Notes: generated by a model not told the origin, from the sequence alone. 64,000 nt of DNA from Oscillatoriophycideae cyanobacterium NC_groundwater_1537_Pr4_S-0.65um_50_18 (GCA_016208305.1 JACQYI010000009.1:124001-188000); one strand, 5' to 3'. Counted from the first letter of the stretch, positions 7,569 to 16,506 are shown. Program-made: numbers and translations.

Positions 7569-7584
7569 GCAAGTAAGTACTTGC
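7569..7584. promoter_or_regulatory. putative TetR-family operator
   Basis: The inverted repeat GCAAGTA-AG-TACTTGC lies 23 bases before the TetR start codon, and a second partial palindrome ACTTAAGT (about 7596-7603) directly abuts the start. The position is typical of autoregulation, with repression of both the regulator and the exporter behind it. Confidence 0.65.
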
Positions 7585-7606
7585 TTAAATAAACACTTAA
7601 GTAAAA

Positions 7607-8236
7607 ATGACGCATCCCAAGCCTGGAAAGGAAAAAACACGCGATCGCCTCATTGAAGCTGCAATTGAGGTATTTGCCACAGCAGGAATTGTGGGAGCCA
7701 CCACCCGCGAGATTGCGCGTGTTGCAGGGGTAAATGAAGTCACGCTCTTTCGGCACTTTCAAAACAAAGAGCAGCTCTTGGGCGCGGTCGTACAGCAAGT
7801 TACGGCTTTGCAAAGCGAAACCCTGGCCAACCAGGATGAGTGGACTCAAGACCTGCGCCAAGACTTGCTGCACTATGCTTGGGTCTACACCAACATGCTC
7901 GAAACCCATGAGGCGCTGGTGCGCATGTTTATTGGTGAGGCCAAACGCCACCCCGAAGAAGCAGTCAAGGTGCTACAGCAATCTTTTCTACCGCTGCGCG
8001 ACAAGTTAACGAACTACCTCCAAAAAGGCATCGAACGAGGGACAGTTCAACCCGATGCTGATTTGTTGCTCTCTGTAGATTTATTTACGGGGATGCTGCT
8101 AGCGGGCGTGCTGCGTCGCCACACGGCTCCCGCACAGCGAGGCTATAGCCGCGATCGCTATGTCGAAGGCTGTGTCGATTTGCTCATTCGCGGCCTCTGC
8201 CCTGACATCGCGCCTGTTAACCCTCAACGACTTTAA
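7607..8236 (+). CDS. TetR/AcrR family transcriptional regulator
   Basis: A 209-residue TetR-type repressor. The N-terminal HTH is clear: TRDRLIEAAIEVFATAGIVGATTREIARVAGVNEVTLFRHFQNKEQLL (residues about 10-57), with the recognition helix in VNEVTLFRHF. The remaining all-helical domain would bind a ligand and dimerise. A palindrome lies immediately upstream, and the EmrB-type exporter begins 17 bases after its stop. The natural reading is a local repressor relieved by an exported toxic compound. The ligand is unknown. Strong DNA-binding similarity makes the family call secure; the regulatory circuit is inferred from position. Confidence 0.94.
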   Translation: MTHPKPGKEKTRDRLIEAAIEVFATAGIVGATTREIARVAGVNEVTLFRHFQNKEQLLGAVVQQVTALQSETLANQDEWTQDLRQDLLHYAWVYTNMLETHEALVRMFIGEAKRHPEEAVKVLQQSFLPLRDKLTNYLQKGIERGTVQPDADLLLSVDLFTGMLLAGVLRRHTAPAQRGYSRDRYVEGCVDLLIRGLCPDIAPVNPQRL

Positions 8237-8253
8237 ACTACTGCTACCAGATT

Positions 8254-9945
8254 ATGTCCACGCGCTCCCATCGTCTGACTAACGCCACCTCATCAAATGC
8301 TCATTCCAAGGCTCATTATGCCAATGCCAGCCCAGAGAATAGTTTAGAGACTGGTTTAGAGTCCAGTTCAGCAGCCCAGCTAGAAGCCAGCCCAGGCTAC
8401 ATTCAAGGGCATCTCAAATGGGCGATCGCTTTTACGGCTTCCTTGGGAGCCATCCTAGAAGTGATTGACACCAGCATTGTCAACGTCGCACTTACTGACA
8501 TCCAGGCCAATCTGGGAGCGACCGTCAGCGAAGTCGGCTGGGTGGTGTCGGGATATGCGATCGCCAATGTCATTCTGATTCCGCTGTCTGCCTGGTTAGG
8601 CGATTGCTTTGGCAAGAAAACCTACTTTGTTTTCTCTATGGTGGGCTTCACCGTTGCCTCGGTGCTGTGTGGCCTATCCCCCAATCTACCGCTGTTGATT
8701 CTCTTTCGGATTCTTCAGGGGCTATGCGGTGGCGGCCTGTTGGCCAAAGCCCAATCGATCTTATTTGAAACTTTTCCGCCTTCAGAACAAGGGCTGGCAC
8801 AAGCCGTATTTGGAATAGGGGTAATTGCTGGCCCTGCGATCGGCCCTACGTTGGGCGGTTACTTAACGGATAGTGTGGGCTGGCGTTGGATCTTCTTAAT
8901 CAACTTGCCTGTGGGTATTGTTGCTGTGATTATGGCGCTGCTGTTTCTGCCTCAAGATCGGAGTAGGCCATCGTCTCGCAGTCAGACGGTAGATTGGGCT
9001 GGCATTGCGCTATTGATTGTTGCGGTGGGCAGCTTTCAGTATGTTTTGGAGGAAGGCGAGCAGGATGATTGGTTCCAGTCTGGCTTAATCACCCAGCTCT
9101 CGGTAGCGGCAGCCGTGGGGCTAGGGCTGTTTATCTGGCGGGAGTTAACGACGCGATCGCCCGCTGTAGACTTGCGCGTTTTGCGCTATCGATCGCTGGC
9201 TGCTGGCAGCATCTATTCTGGCATTTTGGGGCTGGGGCTGTATGGTGCGCTGTTTGCGGTGCCGCTGTTTGCTCAAGGCGTACTGCAGTTTACGGCAACG
9301 CAGACAGGGTGGCTGCTGGCTCCGGGGGCTTTGGCCTCCGCGATCGTAATGATTTTGTTGGGCAAAATTTCCAGTAAGGTCGATGCCAGAATTTTGATTG
9401 GTCTGGGAGCGGTTGGCTCTGCGGCCGTCATGTTTAAGCTGTCTGATATCACGCCTCAGACGGGCACTGAGGATCTGTTCATGCCGCTTGTGTTGCGCGG
9501 AGCCGTGACGGTGCTGATGTTTTTGCCGCTGAGCTTGGCGACATTGGGTTCTTTGCCCAAAGCGGCGATCGCCTCCGGGTCGGGCTTCTACAATTTGACT
9601 CGGCAACTCGGCGGCAGCATTGGCATTGCCCTATTGACGACACTGCTACAGCAGCGAGAAGCATTTCACAAAGATATTTTGCTTTCTAAAATTAGCCCTT
9701 ACGATTGGGCAACCAACCAACGCCTGGATCAGCTTACAGGGGCATTTCGGAGCGGCGGTTCAGATGCAACCACTGCCCACCAGCAAGCTCTTTTGAGCCT
9801 GGAACAGATCGTTAATCAGCAGGCAGCCGTTATGTCTTATGCGGATGTGTTTCATTTTGTGGGAGTGATCTTCCTATGTTCACTGCCGCTGCTGCTGTTT
9901 CTAGACAAAGGAACTTCTGGCGGAAAAGCGCCTGCTGTTCATTAG
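8254..9945 (+). CDS. DHA2-family (EmrB/QacA-like) MFS multidrug exporter
   Basis: A 563-residue inner-membrane drug:H+ antiporter of the 14-helix DHA2 group. A polar N-terminal extension of about 55 residues precedes TM1 (AIAFTASLGAILEVIDTSIVNVAL), whose D-TSIVNVAL is the group's motif D1. Motif A appears as LGDCFGKK, and motif C as GIGVIAGPAIGPTLGGY in TM5. WRWIFLINLPVGI is also typical. No HlyD/EmrA adaptor or outer-membrane partner is adjacent, although an HlyD gene belongs to the secretion locus 5 kb away. It is co-transcribed with the TetR gene 17 bases upstream. The downstream double hairpin (repeat family 2) probably ends transcription. Confidence 0.94.
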   Translation: MSTRSHRLTNATSSNAHSKAHYANASPENSLETGLESSSAAQLEASPGYIQGHLKWAIAFTASLGAILEVIDTSIVNVALTDIQANLGATVSEVGWVVSGYAIANVILIPLSAWLGDCFGKKTYFVFSMVGFTVASVLCGLSPNLPLLILFRILQGLCGGGLLAKAQSILFETFPPSEQGLAQAVFGIGVIAGPAIGPTLGGYLTDSVGWRWIFLINLPVGIVAVIMALLFLPQDRSRPSSRSQTVDWAGIALLIVAVGSFQYVLEEGEQDDWFQSGLITQLSVAAAVGLGLFIWRELTTRSPAVDLRVLRYRSLAAGSIYSGILGLGLYGALFAVPLFAQGVLQFTATQTGWLLAPGALASAIVMILLGKISSKVDARILIGLGAVGSAAVMFKLSDITPQTGTEDLFMPLVLRGAVTVLMFLPLSLATLGSLPKAAIASGSGFYNLTRQLGGSIGIALLTTLLQQREAFHKDILLSKISPYDWATNQRLDQLTGAFRSGGSDATTAHQQALLSLEQIVNQQAAVMSYADVFHFVGVIFLCSLPLLLFLDKGTSGGKAPAVH

Positions 9946-9993
9946 ATCGCCTGCATCAATGCTTTTTGAACAGCGTAAAGCTCTATCCAGATG

Positions 9994-10106
9994 GATCGCA
10001 AATTAGGGTTTTGTGACGCGCGCCACAAAACCCTAAAGGCTGGATTTCAAAGGCGCTTTGCACTTTTGAAATCCAGCCTTTAGAAAAAATAGGAGGGCTT
10101 AGCGAT
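9994..10106 (+). repeat. repeat family 2, fullest copy: double-hairpin 3'-end element
   Basis: Two perfect hairpins in tandem. The first is TTAGGGTTTTGTG/CACAAAACCCTAA (10003-10015, 10024-10036). The second is a 17-bp stem AAAGGCTGGATTTCAAA and its complement (10035-10051, 10065-10081). A shared block TTTAGAAAAAATAGGAGGGC follows. Related copies are at 2742-2830 (inverted) and 56581-56668. It lies between two convergent transporter genes and probably terminates both. Confidence 0.75.
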
Positions 10107-10115
10107 CTCCTAATA

Positions 10116-11522
10116 TCAGTTGCTTTCGTCTATGGGGTTAAAGGGCAGGTTGCGTTTTGGGTACCGTAGCGTTAACCGATGAAATCTCCACATAAAGATC
10201 AATCCAGCCACGGCGACTCCGATCGATTGTCCCATCCACAATCCCACGCCTTCTAGCCCTAGGGGAAACCCCAATACATATCCACTCGTCAAGCCCACAC
10301 CCCAAAAGGCAAATCCGCTCAGCAGCATAGGAATATGGATATCTTGAAGCCCATAGAGCGCACCCATTGCCACCCGCTGTATGCCATCTAGAAGCTGTGC
10401 TAGGGCTGCAATAAACAGCATGGGAACCGCTAACGCTACAACGCTGGCATTGGCAGGGTTATGGATATCGATATAAATCCCGATCACTTGCCGACGACCC
10501 AGGAAGATGGCGATCGTCATCGCCAGCATAAAGGCGGCTACAACGGCTATACCCACATATCCCGCTCGGCGGGCATTGCTCAGATCTCGTTGACCCAACC
10601 ATTGACCTACACGCGCCGTCACAGCATAGGACATGCCTAACGGAACCATGAAAATAACATACATCGTTTGGTAAACCGTTTGATGGGCTGCAAGGATCTC
10701 AGTTCCCAAAATGCCCATTAGAAATGTAACCATAGCAAACAAGCCATATTCCAGGGCAATGGTGACAGCGATCGCCCCGCCAATTGCCCCCAGCCGTTGC
10801 AGAATTTGGGGCTTTAATTGCTGTAAATTGCGGAGAAATCGATATTCTTTCAACTGCGGATGTTTGAGCGTGTAGACCAGAAAAATTAAGAACATCAGCC
10901 AGAAGCTGAGTCCACTGGCTAAGCCTATCCCTGCTAACTCCATGCGGGGGAAGCCAAATTTGCCGAATCCCAACACATAGTTACCTGCAATGTTGCATAG
11001 CGTTCCAACCATGACAATCCCAATGACAACGTGAGCTTGAGCAATAGCCGAGACATAGCCTCTCAGCATGGCAAAGCCCAAGGCCGGGAAAATGCCCCAC
11101 AGAATAAAGTGAAAATAGGGCGCAGACAGATGGGCGATCGGTGCGGGTTGCCCCAGCATCAGCAAAACTGCATCGAGATGGGCGATCGTCCCCATGAGGG
11201 GAATACTCAGAAACAGCGATAGCCAAAGTCCTTGGCGAACGATCTGCTCAATTTGCGTTTTGCGGCCTGCTCCGTAGGCTTCCGCGACGAGTGGACTAAC
11301 TGCCATGATAAAGCCGCTTGCCGTATTTAACAAAAGCTGAAAGGTGGTTGAGGCCAGTCCGCCTGCTGCCAGACTTTCTGTGCCCAAATGTCCCATCATG
11401 ATCGTATCGACCAATCCCACCGCAGCTTGGGCAACTTGGGCACTGGCCAGCGGGATTGCCAGTTTGAGGAAGGCTCGGACTTCTGTGCCTAGGGTAGATG
11501 GAGTAACGACGTTAGGGATCAT
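10116..11522 (-). CDS. MATE family efflux transporter
   Basis: A 468-residue membrane protein with about 12 hydrophobic segments arranged as two homologous halves, the size of NorM/MdtK-type Na+ or H+ coupled multidrug exporters. The N-terminal half starts with FLKLAIPLASAQVAQAAVGLVDTIMMGHLGTESLAA, the family's most conserved region. The counterpart in the second half is LEYGLFAMVTFLMGILGTEILAAHQ. The ATG at 11522 lacks a strong ribosome-binding site. Substrate unknown. Convergent with the DHA2 exporter and divergent from the AraC-type regulator, which may control it, though no shared operator is evident. Confidence 0.95.
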   Translation of the reverse strand: MIPNVVTPSTLGTEVRAFLKLAIPLASAQVAQAAVGLVDTIMMGHLGTESLAAGGLASTTFQLLLNTASGFIMAVSPLVAEAYGAGRKTQIEQIVRQGLWLSLFLSIPLMGTIAHLDAVLLMLGQPAPIAHLSAPYFHFILWGIFPALGFAMLRGYVSAIAQAHVVIGIVMVGTLCNIAGNYVLGFGKFGFPRMELAGIGLASGLSFWLMFLIFLVYTLKHPQLKEYRFLRNLQQLKPQILQRLGAIGGAIAVTIALEYGLFAMVTFLMGILGTEILAAHQTVYQTMYVIFMVPLGMSYAVTARVGQWLGQRDLSNARRAGYVGIAVVAAFMLAMTIAIFLGRRQVIGIYIDIHNPANASVVALAVPMLFIAALAQLLDGIQRVAMGALYGLQDIHIPMLLSGFAFWGVGLTSGYVLGFPLGLEGVGLWMGQSIGVAVAGLIFMWRFHRLTLRYPKRNLPFNPIDESN

Positions 11523-11694
11523 TGCGGTGTCTTTTTGCTGTAGCGCTAATTCACGGCTTACAGTCTAAAAAATAACCCTGACACCAAACTACTCAAACGT
11601 TGCCTAACTATCAGAATCTTGCTGCGTGTTTTTCTCTGCTGGCAGTTGTCGCGCTACAATCCAGTCAGCCAAGCGTATAGCAAGAGTTTCTGCC

Positions 11695-12612
11695 ATGCTG
11701 TCAGCCATGCCCCCTGTGACGAAGATAGTGCGATCGCCCCAAGGGGGGCTTCAGCCTCCCATCGTTTCTAGTCAAGGATATGGTTGGAAGAACATTTTGG
11801 TTGAGGAGTTTTATCAACCGCCAGGTGAGGAAATGTATCAAAGCGCGACTGAACATACGCTTTGTTTCTCGCTAAATCAGCGACCCTCGCGGTTATCTCA
11901 AAAGATTGGCGATCGTTCTCATACCAGCCTCTTTACCAAAGGCGATTTCTCTATTGCTCCTGCCGACTTATCGCTGTTTAGCCAGTGGAATCAGGACGAT
12001 CAATATCTGCGAATTAGGATTGCATCTGAGTTTCTAGCGCAAGTAGCTCACAGTGAAATTGGCTTAAGTCAGATTGAGCTATTACCAGAGTTCCGAACCA
12101 GAAACCCACAGATCGAACAAATTAGCATGATGCTCTTAACCGAGCTGCGCAAAGGGGGAGCGGCAGGGCGGCTATATGTAGAATCGTTGACGAATGTGTT
12201 AGCGGTACATCTGCTGAGGAACTATTCTGCGGTACAGCCTTGTGTTGCGGTACATCTAGGGGGACTGAGCGATTACCAATTACTGCAAGTCGTAGATTAC
12301 ATCAGCGATCGCTTAGCCGATGATATTCAGCTCTCTGATTTAGCGACTTTACTGGGTCTAAGCCAGTTTCATTTTAGTCGTCTGTTTAAACAAACAACGG
12401 GAGTATCGCCTTATCAATATGTCCTGCAACAGCGAGTGGAACGCGCAAAGCAACTGCTTAGAACCACAGATTTAACTGTAATGGATATTGCTTTACTCTG
12501 CGGATTTAGTAGCCACAGCCATTTGGGTAAATGGTTTCGCCAATGCACAGGGATCTCTCCTAAGGCATTTCGCGGTGCATCGGGCAATCGCTTTTTTGAG
12601 CAGAGCGATTGA
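11695..12612 (+). CDS. AraC family transcriptional regulator
   Basis: About 305 residues. An N-terminal cupin-like sensing region (ILVEEFYQPPGEEMYQSATEHTLCF) precedes a C-terminal double-HTH AraC domain (roughly the last 105 residues: VVDYISDRLADDIQLSDLATLLGLSQFHFSRLFK..., then RAKQLLRTTDLTVMDIALLCGFSSHSHLGKWFRQ). The GISPKAFR ending is standard. I chose ATG 11695 (MLSAMPPVTK); the frame is open back to an ATG at 11626, but those residues look like leader. ATG 11707 is another option. The closest candidate target is the divergent MATE gene. Effector unknown. Confidence 0.9.
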   Translation: MLSAMPPVTKIVRSPQGGLQPPIVSSQGYGWKNILVEEFYQPPGEEMYQSATEHTLCFSLNQRPSRLSQKIGDRSHTSLFTKGDFSIAPADLSLFSQWNQDDQYLRIRIASEFLAQVAHSEIGLSQIELLPEFRTRNPQIEQISMMLLTELRKGGAAGRLYVESLTNVLAVHLLRNYSAVQPCVAVHLGGLSDYQLLQVVDYISDRLADDIQLSDLATLLGLSQFHFSRLFKQTTGVSPYQYVLQQRVERAKQLLRTTDLTVMDIALLCGFSSHSHLGKWFRQCTGISPKAFRGASGNRFFEQSD

Positions 12613-12755
12613 AAGTTAGACCGAAGGCGATTGCCTCAAAAACGGCCTACCGCTAGGCAAAGCCGAAACTCTAGAGCGGGTAGAGCGGATGTTTAACGAT
12701 CTTGCGGCTATGGCGATCCTTGCCCAGTGATGAACGGGGTGCAGGGGTGGAATCT

Positions 12756-13454
12756 CTAAATCAGCGTAGACAGATATGAATTGCGCTGTTGGAGAAACAT
12801 GAGTAGATGCTGGGGATAATCCTCGGTTACGGCATGTTGAATTGATGGGCGATCGTGGAGCTGTTTTCTCCAATTTTTAACTTTTGGGGTACCAGCAAAA
12901 ACGCCAAACTCGTCGATTGTATCAAGCACATCGAAGTAACGGAAGATTGTTCCGTAAACTGCGTCAACGAGCGAAAACGTTACACCCGCAAAGTAACCCT
13001 CATCGCTCAGATACCGCTCGATCCAGAGAAATTTACGGGTCAATTCATCACGCTTCTGCTCAAAGCTCTCTTGGTTAGGAGCATTGTAGAATCCAGCAAT
13101 AGTATTGAGAATACCAGAGCCAAACTCAATCCAACTCCGATGCTTTGCTTTTTGCAATGCGTCATCTGGGTGCAATGATCCAGGTGTAATCTCATTCAAA
13201 TATTCGCAAATCACTGCTGACTCAAATAGGACTTCCTCATCAACTTTCAATAAAGGAACTTTGCCTAACGGTGAAATCTGGTGAAACCAATCTGGCTTAT
13301 TCGATAGATCAATGTAGGTTCGTTCATGAGGGATGTTTTTTTCGAGCAAGGTGATGACGGCTCGTTGAACATAAGGGCAAAGGGGATGACTAATCAGCTC
13401 TAGCTTAGGGATTGACAGAGTAGAGCCGCTAAGTAAATTCTCATCCAGACTCAT
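12756..13454 (-). CDS. glutathione S-transferase family protein
   Basis: A 232-residue cytosolic GST. The thioredoxin-like N-terminal domain begins at about residue 15 and carries HPLCPYVQRA, with a Cys at the position used by omega/beta-like GSTs rather than Tyr or Ser, then the glutathione-contacting KVPLL and ESAVICEYL. The C-terminal all-helical domain follows from about residue 95. It probably conjugates or reduces electrophiles using glutathione. The ATG at 13454 has GAGGTG five bases upstream. It is divergent from a MarR-type gene, and the 133-base gap contains three copies of TTGCANNTGCAA, so it is very likely under that regulator. Confidence 0.95.
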   Translation of the reverse strand: MSLDENLLSGSTLSIPKLELISHPLCPYVQRAVITLLEKNIPHERTYIDLSNKPDWFHQISPLGKVPLLKVDEEVLFESAVICEYLNEITPGSLHPDDALQKAKHRSWIEFGSGILNTIAGFYNAPNQESFEQKRDELTRKFLWIERYLSDEGYFAGVTFSLVDAVYGTIFRYFDVLDTIDEFGVFAGTPKVKNWRKQLHDRPSIQHAVTEDYPQHLLMFLQQRNSYLSTLI

Positions 13455-13474
13455 GGTTCACCTCAGCTAATTAA

Positions 13475-13564
13475 TTGCAACTGCAACTTGTTTGGGTATA
13501 TCCTCATAATGATTGCACTTGCAACTATACGGACTTGAGTCGTTACAAATCGTTGCAACTGCAA
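13475..13564. promoter_or_regulatory. three MarR-type operators in a divergent promoter
   Basis: Perfect palindromes TTGCA-NN-TGCAA occur at 13475-13486, 13513-13524 and 13553-13564, spaced 38 and 40 bp apart start to start (about four helical turns). They fill the gap between gst and the MarR gene. The sequence is seen; binding by the neighbouring MarR protein is inferred. Confidence 0.75.
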
Positions 13565-13587
13565 CTATATTAACTTCAATTAAGCCT

Positions 13588-14037
13588 ATGCCTGTCAAAC
13601 TGAGTAAAGCCCATAACCTTGCGTGGCGAAAGTTTTTAATCGCCCAGGTTACGCTGATTGAGCAAATTGAGCGAGATCTAGCCCAAGCAGAATTACCCCC
13701 GCTCAGCTGGTATGACGTTCTGTTTACGCTATCAGAAGCGGCTGAACACAAACTTCGGCTCTATGAACTTGCTCAAGCCGTTCTCCTCAGCCGTAGTAAT
13801 GTCACCCGCCTAGTTGATCGTCTGGAAGTGGCAGGACTCATTCAGCGAGAACAGTGTCCTAGCGATCGCCGTGGGGCGTTCGCAGTCATCACGGACAAAG
13901 GATTTAAGATGCTCGATCGCATGTGGGAGGTGTATGGTCGGGGAATTGAGAAATACTTTGCTTGTCACCTTGATGCAAACGAAGTGAGGTTTCTCGTAAA
14001 AATTCTAAATAAAATAACGAATGCTACAGATAGCTGA
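13588..14037 (+). CDS. MarR family transcriptional regulator
   Basis: About 149 residues from ATG 13588 (MPVKLSKAHNLAWRKF). The frame is open upstream to 13513, but that extension would translate two of the TTGCANNTGCAA palindromes, so it is almost certainly leader. The winged HTH is clear: HKLRLYELAQAVLLSRSNVTRLVDRLEVAGLIQRE, then the wing CPSDRRGAFAVITDKG with the conserved D-R-R. MarR dimers bind such palindromes and release them when the protein binds an electrophile or phenolic ligand. The divergent GST is the obvious target along with its own gene. No Cys is prominent in the sensor region, so a ligand-binding mechanism is more likely than redox. Confidence 0.94.
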   Translation: MPVKLSKAHNLAWRKFLIAQVTLIEQIERDLAQAELPPLSWYDVLFTLSEAAEHKLRLYELAQAVLLSRSNVTRLVDRLEVAGLIQREQCPSDRRGAFAVITDKGFKMLDRMWEVYGRGIEKYFACHLDANEVRFLVKILNKITNATDS

Positions 14038-14337
14038 AAGCGGTACTTGCTTTTCTGAGTTTTGGAGGATTTCTTGGCTTGATGTTATGTCCTAACAGCT
14101 TAAGGCTGAAGTGACACCCAACCCCAAAACTAGGAACATAACTTGAATTAACCCACTTTGTCCCAGTCTAATCTTGGGCGTTCCTTCAATAAATTTGTAA
14201 CCCTAAGTTCGCCCTTAAGTTGACCCTTGCGATCGCACAGGAGGGCTAGGCTAACGGCAGAGACGCGCTCAATTGAGCGATTGGAGTGACATTCTGGTTC
14301 ACGGAGCAAACGGATCAATAGGACTATTAAGAGACAA
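14038..14337. other. intergenic region
   Basis: 300 bases with no gene. A perfect 14-bp palindrome CGCTCAATTGAGCG lies at 14266-14279, 58 bases before the next start, and is a possible operator. Nothing else stands out. Confidence 0.5.
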
Positions 14338-14982
14338 ATGAGGATTGGTATTATTGGCGCTGGCAATATGGGCGCTGCCCTGGGTAAGCTTTGGGCCAAG
14401 GCGGGACATCAAGTGATCTTTTCGTACTCGCGGGATGAAGCTAAGCTGAGTCAGCTTGCAGCATCAGCAGGGGTGACAGCAAAAGCTGGAACCCTTCAGG
14501 AAGCGGCGCAAAGCGATGTAATCTTACTGGCCGTTTGGCTACCCGTCTTAGCAGAAGTGATGCAAGCAGCAGGTTCTCTAGAAGGCAAAGTGATTATTAC
14601 CTGCGTTAGCGGACTCCAGCCAGACTTTACTGGACAAACGATCGGCCTAGCCACAGATTTAACTCTCTCTGTCGCTGAAACCATTCAGCAGCTTGCACCC
14701 CATGCAAAGGTCGTAGAGGCGTTTAACACGACCTTTGCCGAAATCATTGCTTCCGATTCCAGACAGTTTGGTGCTGACATTCCCAGTGTTTTTTACTGCG
14801 GTGATGATCTTGAAGCCAAAGAAAAGGTTGCCGGACTGATCGCAGACTGTGGCTACGCAGCCGTAGATGCAGGTAGCTTACAGGTCGCGCGCACTTTGGA
14901 AACACTGGCAACTGCTTGGGTGCAGTTTGCAGTCGCCAGCCAGCAATTTCCAAACCTGGGTCTGAAGGCGTTGCGCCGCTGA
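14338..14982 (+). CDS. NADPH-dependent F420 reductase-like / NAD(P)-binding protein
   Basis: A 214-residue Rossmann-fold protein beginning directly with the dinucleotide motif MRIGIIGAGNMGAALG, followed by SYSRDEAKL at the end of beta-2, where the Ser-Arg suggests NADP preference. The second half carries VVEAFNTTFAEII and SVFYCGDDLEAKEKVAGLI, the pattern of the F420-NADP oxidoreductase family. These enzymes pass hydride between F420 and NADP, but many bacterial homologues act on other substrates, and no F420 biosynthesis gene is visible here. The 14-bp palindrome upstream could be a regulatory site. Confidence 0.82.
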   Translation: MRIGIIGAGNMGAALGKLWAKAGHQVIFSYSRDEAKLSQLAASAGVTAKAGTLQEAAQSDVILLAVWLPVLAEVMQAAGSLEGKVIITCVSGLQPDFTGQTIGLATDLTLSVAETIQQLAPHAKVVEAFNTTFAEIIASDSRQFGADIPSVFYCGDDLEAKEKVAGLIADCGYAAVDAGSLQVARTLETLATAWVQFAVASQQFPNLGLKALRR

Positions 14983-15008
14983 GCAAGGGTACCAAAAGCC
15001 ACAGGCTT

Positions 15009-16454
15009 CTAGCGAATAGACTGCATCCCGTCAAAGGCACGAATCAGCTCATCAGCCACATAGCTAATCGGAGCACGCGATCGCACCTTAATATTCGCGA
15101 TCAATGTCATCCCTGGCGTTAGGGTCAGCGGTTTGGCTCGGCTAGATAAGAATTGCTGGTCAATTTGCACCTCCACTGGAAAAACGGCCTGTCCTGCTGT
15201 TTGCTCGTTTCTCACAGCCTCATTTCCAATTTGAGAAACGGTGCCTTGGACTGCGCCAAATTCAGTAAAGGGATAGGCATCAATCCGTACATCGACGGGC
15301 ATCCCTTGACGAATGTTGGCGATATCGGTGTTGGCTACCTGAACCCGTGCCGTCAGGGTTTCGCTAGGCACTACCTGAAGTAGCACCTGTCCCGGTTGTG
15401 CCACCATGCCCGGCAGCTTCGGCCCCAGGTTAAACACAACGCCATCAGCAGGCGCATGTAAGTCTTGATCCTTCAAATTGAGCTGAATCTGATTGATCTG
15501 AGAAGCAATCTGAATCAACTGCTGCTGATTGTTTTTAATCGTGGCATCAAATTCTGCATCTAGCGCTGCGAGCTGACTCTGCAAATTCTGATAGTCTGCG
15601 CTAATCTGCTGCCTCGTCTGCACCTGCGTCTGAATCTGATTCAACTGAAGCTGGCTTCTTTGTAGGTCGCCTTGATTGGCCTGACTTTGCAGGGCATTGA
15701 TGCCGACGACGCGCTGCAAAAACTCTGTGCGAGAGATAGCGCCTTGCTCTAGCAGCGGCTGCAACTGACTTACTAATTTCTGCTCTACATCCCGCTGAAA
15801 TTCGGTTTGGGCGAGCTGTGATTCGGTGGCGGCGACTTGAGCCTGCAAGCTTGATCCCTGAAGTTCGTTGATGGCAAGGCGATCTTGCATCTGCTGCTGA
15901 AACAAGTTATACCGCTGAAACTGCTCTGGGCTAAGACCGCTGGGATCGCCAGAAATTTGCGCGACTAAGAGCGATCGCGTTTCTACCCGATTAAGCAATT
16001 CTGGAGAAATTTTGGCACCGCTCTGGATCAGCGCACTGGCGGAAGCCCCTTGGCTGGCCTGCTGCAATACCGCCACTTCTGTCACCATTAGATCTTGTTG
16101 CACCAAAAGAGACTGAAGCTGATTTCGTAATTCGGCTTTGTCGAGTTGCAGCAAAAGATCGCCTTGCTTAACGCGCTGGCCTTCGCGCACCGCAACTGTC
16201 GTCACAACCCCACCTACTTTGGACTGCACAGCCTGAGACTGCGACAAAGGCTCTAGCTTGCCCTGAGCGGCAATCACTACATCTACCCGTGCCAAGACAG
16301 ACCAGGTTCCGGCAGCGGTCAGCCCCAGCAAGATCACAAAAACCAGGCGCTTTGTCCAGGCGGCAGGCTGCGGCAGGCTTAATCCGCCCGTCCCCATGTT
16401 GTGTTCCACCTTATCGATCGCCGTTTGCCAACTAAAGAGCCGATTAAGACGCAT
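15009..16454 (-). CDS. HlyD family secretion adaptor (type I secretion membrane fusion protein)
   Basis: A 481-residue periplasmic adaptor. It has a short cytoplasmic N-terminus, one membrane anchor (about residues 35-55, RLVFVILLGLTAAGTWSVL), a lipoyl/barrel half (GKLEPLSQSQAVQSKVGGVV...VREGQRVKQGDLLLQLD), a long Gln-rich alpha-helical hairpin (about 110-330) and the returning lipoyl half (DLHAPADGVVFNLG...GMVAQPGQVLLQVVP). It would bridge the ABC exporter and an outer-membrane channel. ATG 16454 has GGAG eight bases upstream. It is the last gene of the minus-strand secretion operon, 52 bases after the ABC exporter. No TolC-like gene is in the window, so a genome-wide shared channel is expected. 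Confidence 0.95.
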   Translation of the reverse strand: MRLNRLFSWQTAIDKVEHNMGTGGLSLPQPAAWTKRLVFVILLGLTAAGTWSVLARVDVVIAAQGKLEPLSQSQAVQSKVGGVVTTVAVREGQRVKQGDLLLQLDKAELRNQLQSLLVQQDLMVTEVAVLQQASQGASASALIQSGAKISPELLNRVETRSLLVAQISGDPSGLSPEQFQRYNLFQQQMQDRLAINELQGSSLQAQVAATESQLAQTEFQRDVEQKLVSQLQPLLEQGAISRTEFLQRVVGINALQSQANQGDLQRSQLQLNQIQTQVQTRQQISADYQNLQSQLAALDAEFDATIKNNQQQLIQIASQINQIQLNLKDQDLHAPADGVVFNLGPKLPGMVAQPGQVLLQVVPSETLTARVQVANTDIANIRQGMPVDVRIDAYPFTEFGAVQGTVSQIGNEAVRNEQTAGQAVFPVEVQIDQQFLSSRAKPLTLTPGMTLIANIKVRSRAPISYVADELIRAFDGMQSIR

Positions 16455-16506
16455 AATATCTCCAAATCAATGAGGTCAGGTGAAGCCAATTCAATCAGGT
16501 CATCTC

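Noticed and set aside
9145-9606. 153-residue minus-strand open frame
   Set aside because: Antisense to the DHA2 exporter; Gln/Arg-rich artefact of its codon pattern.
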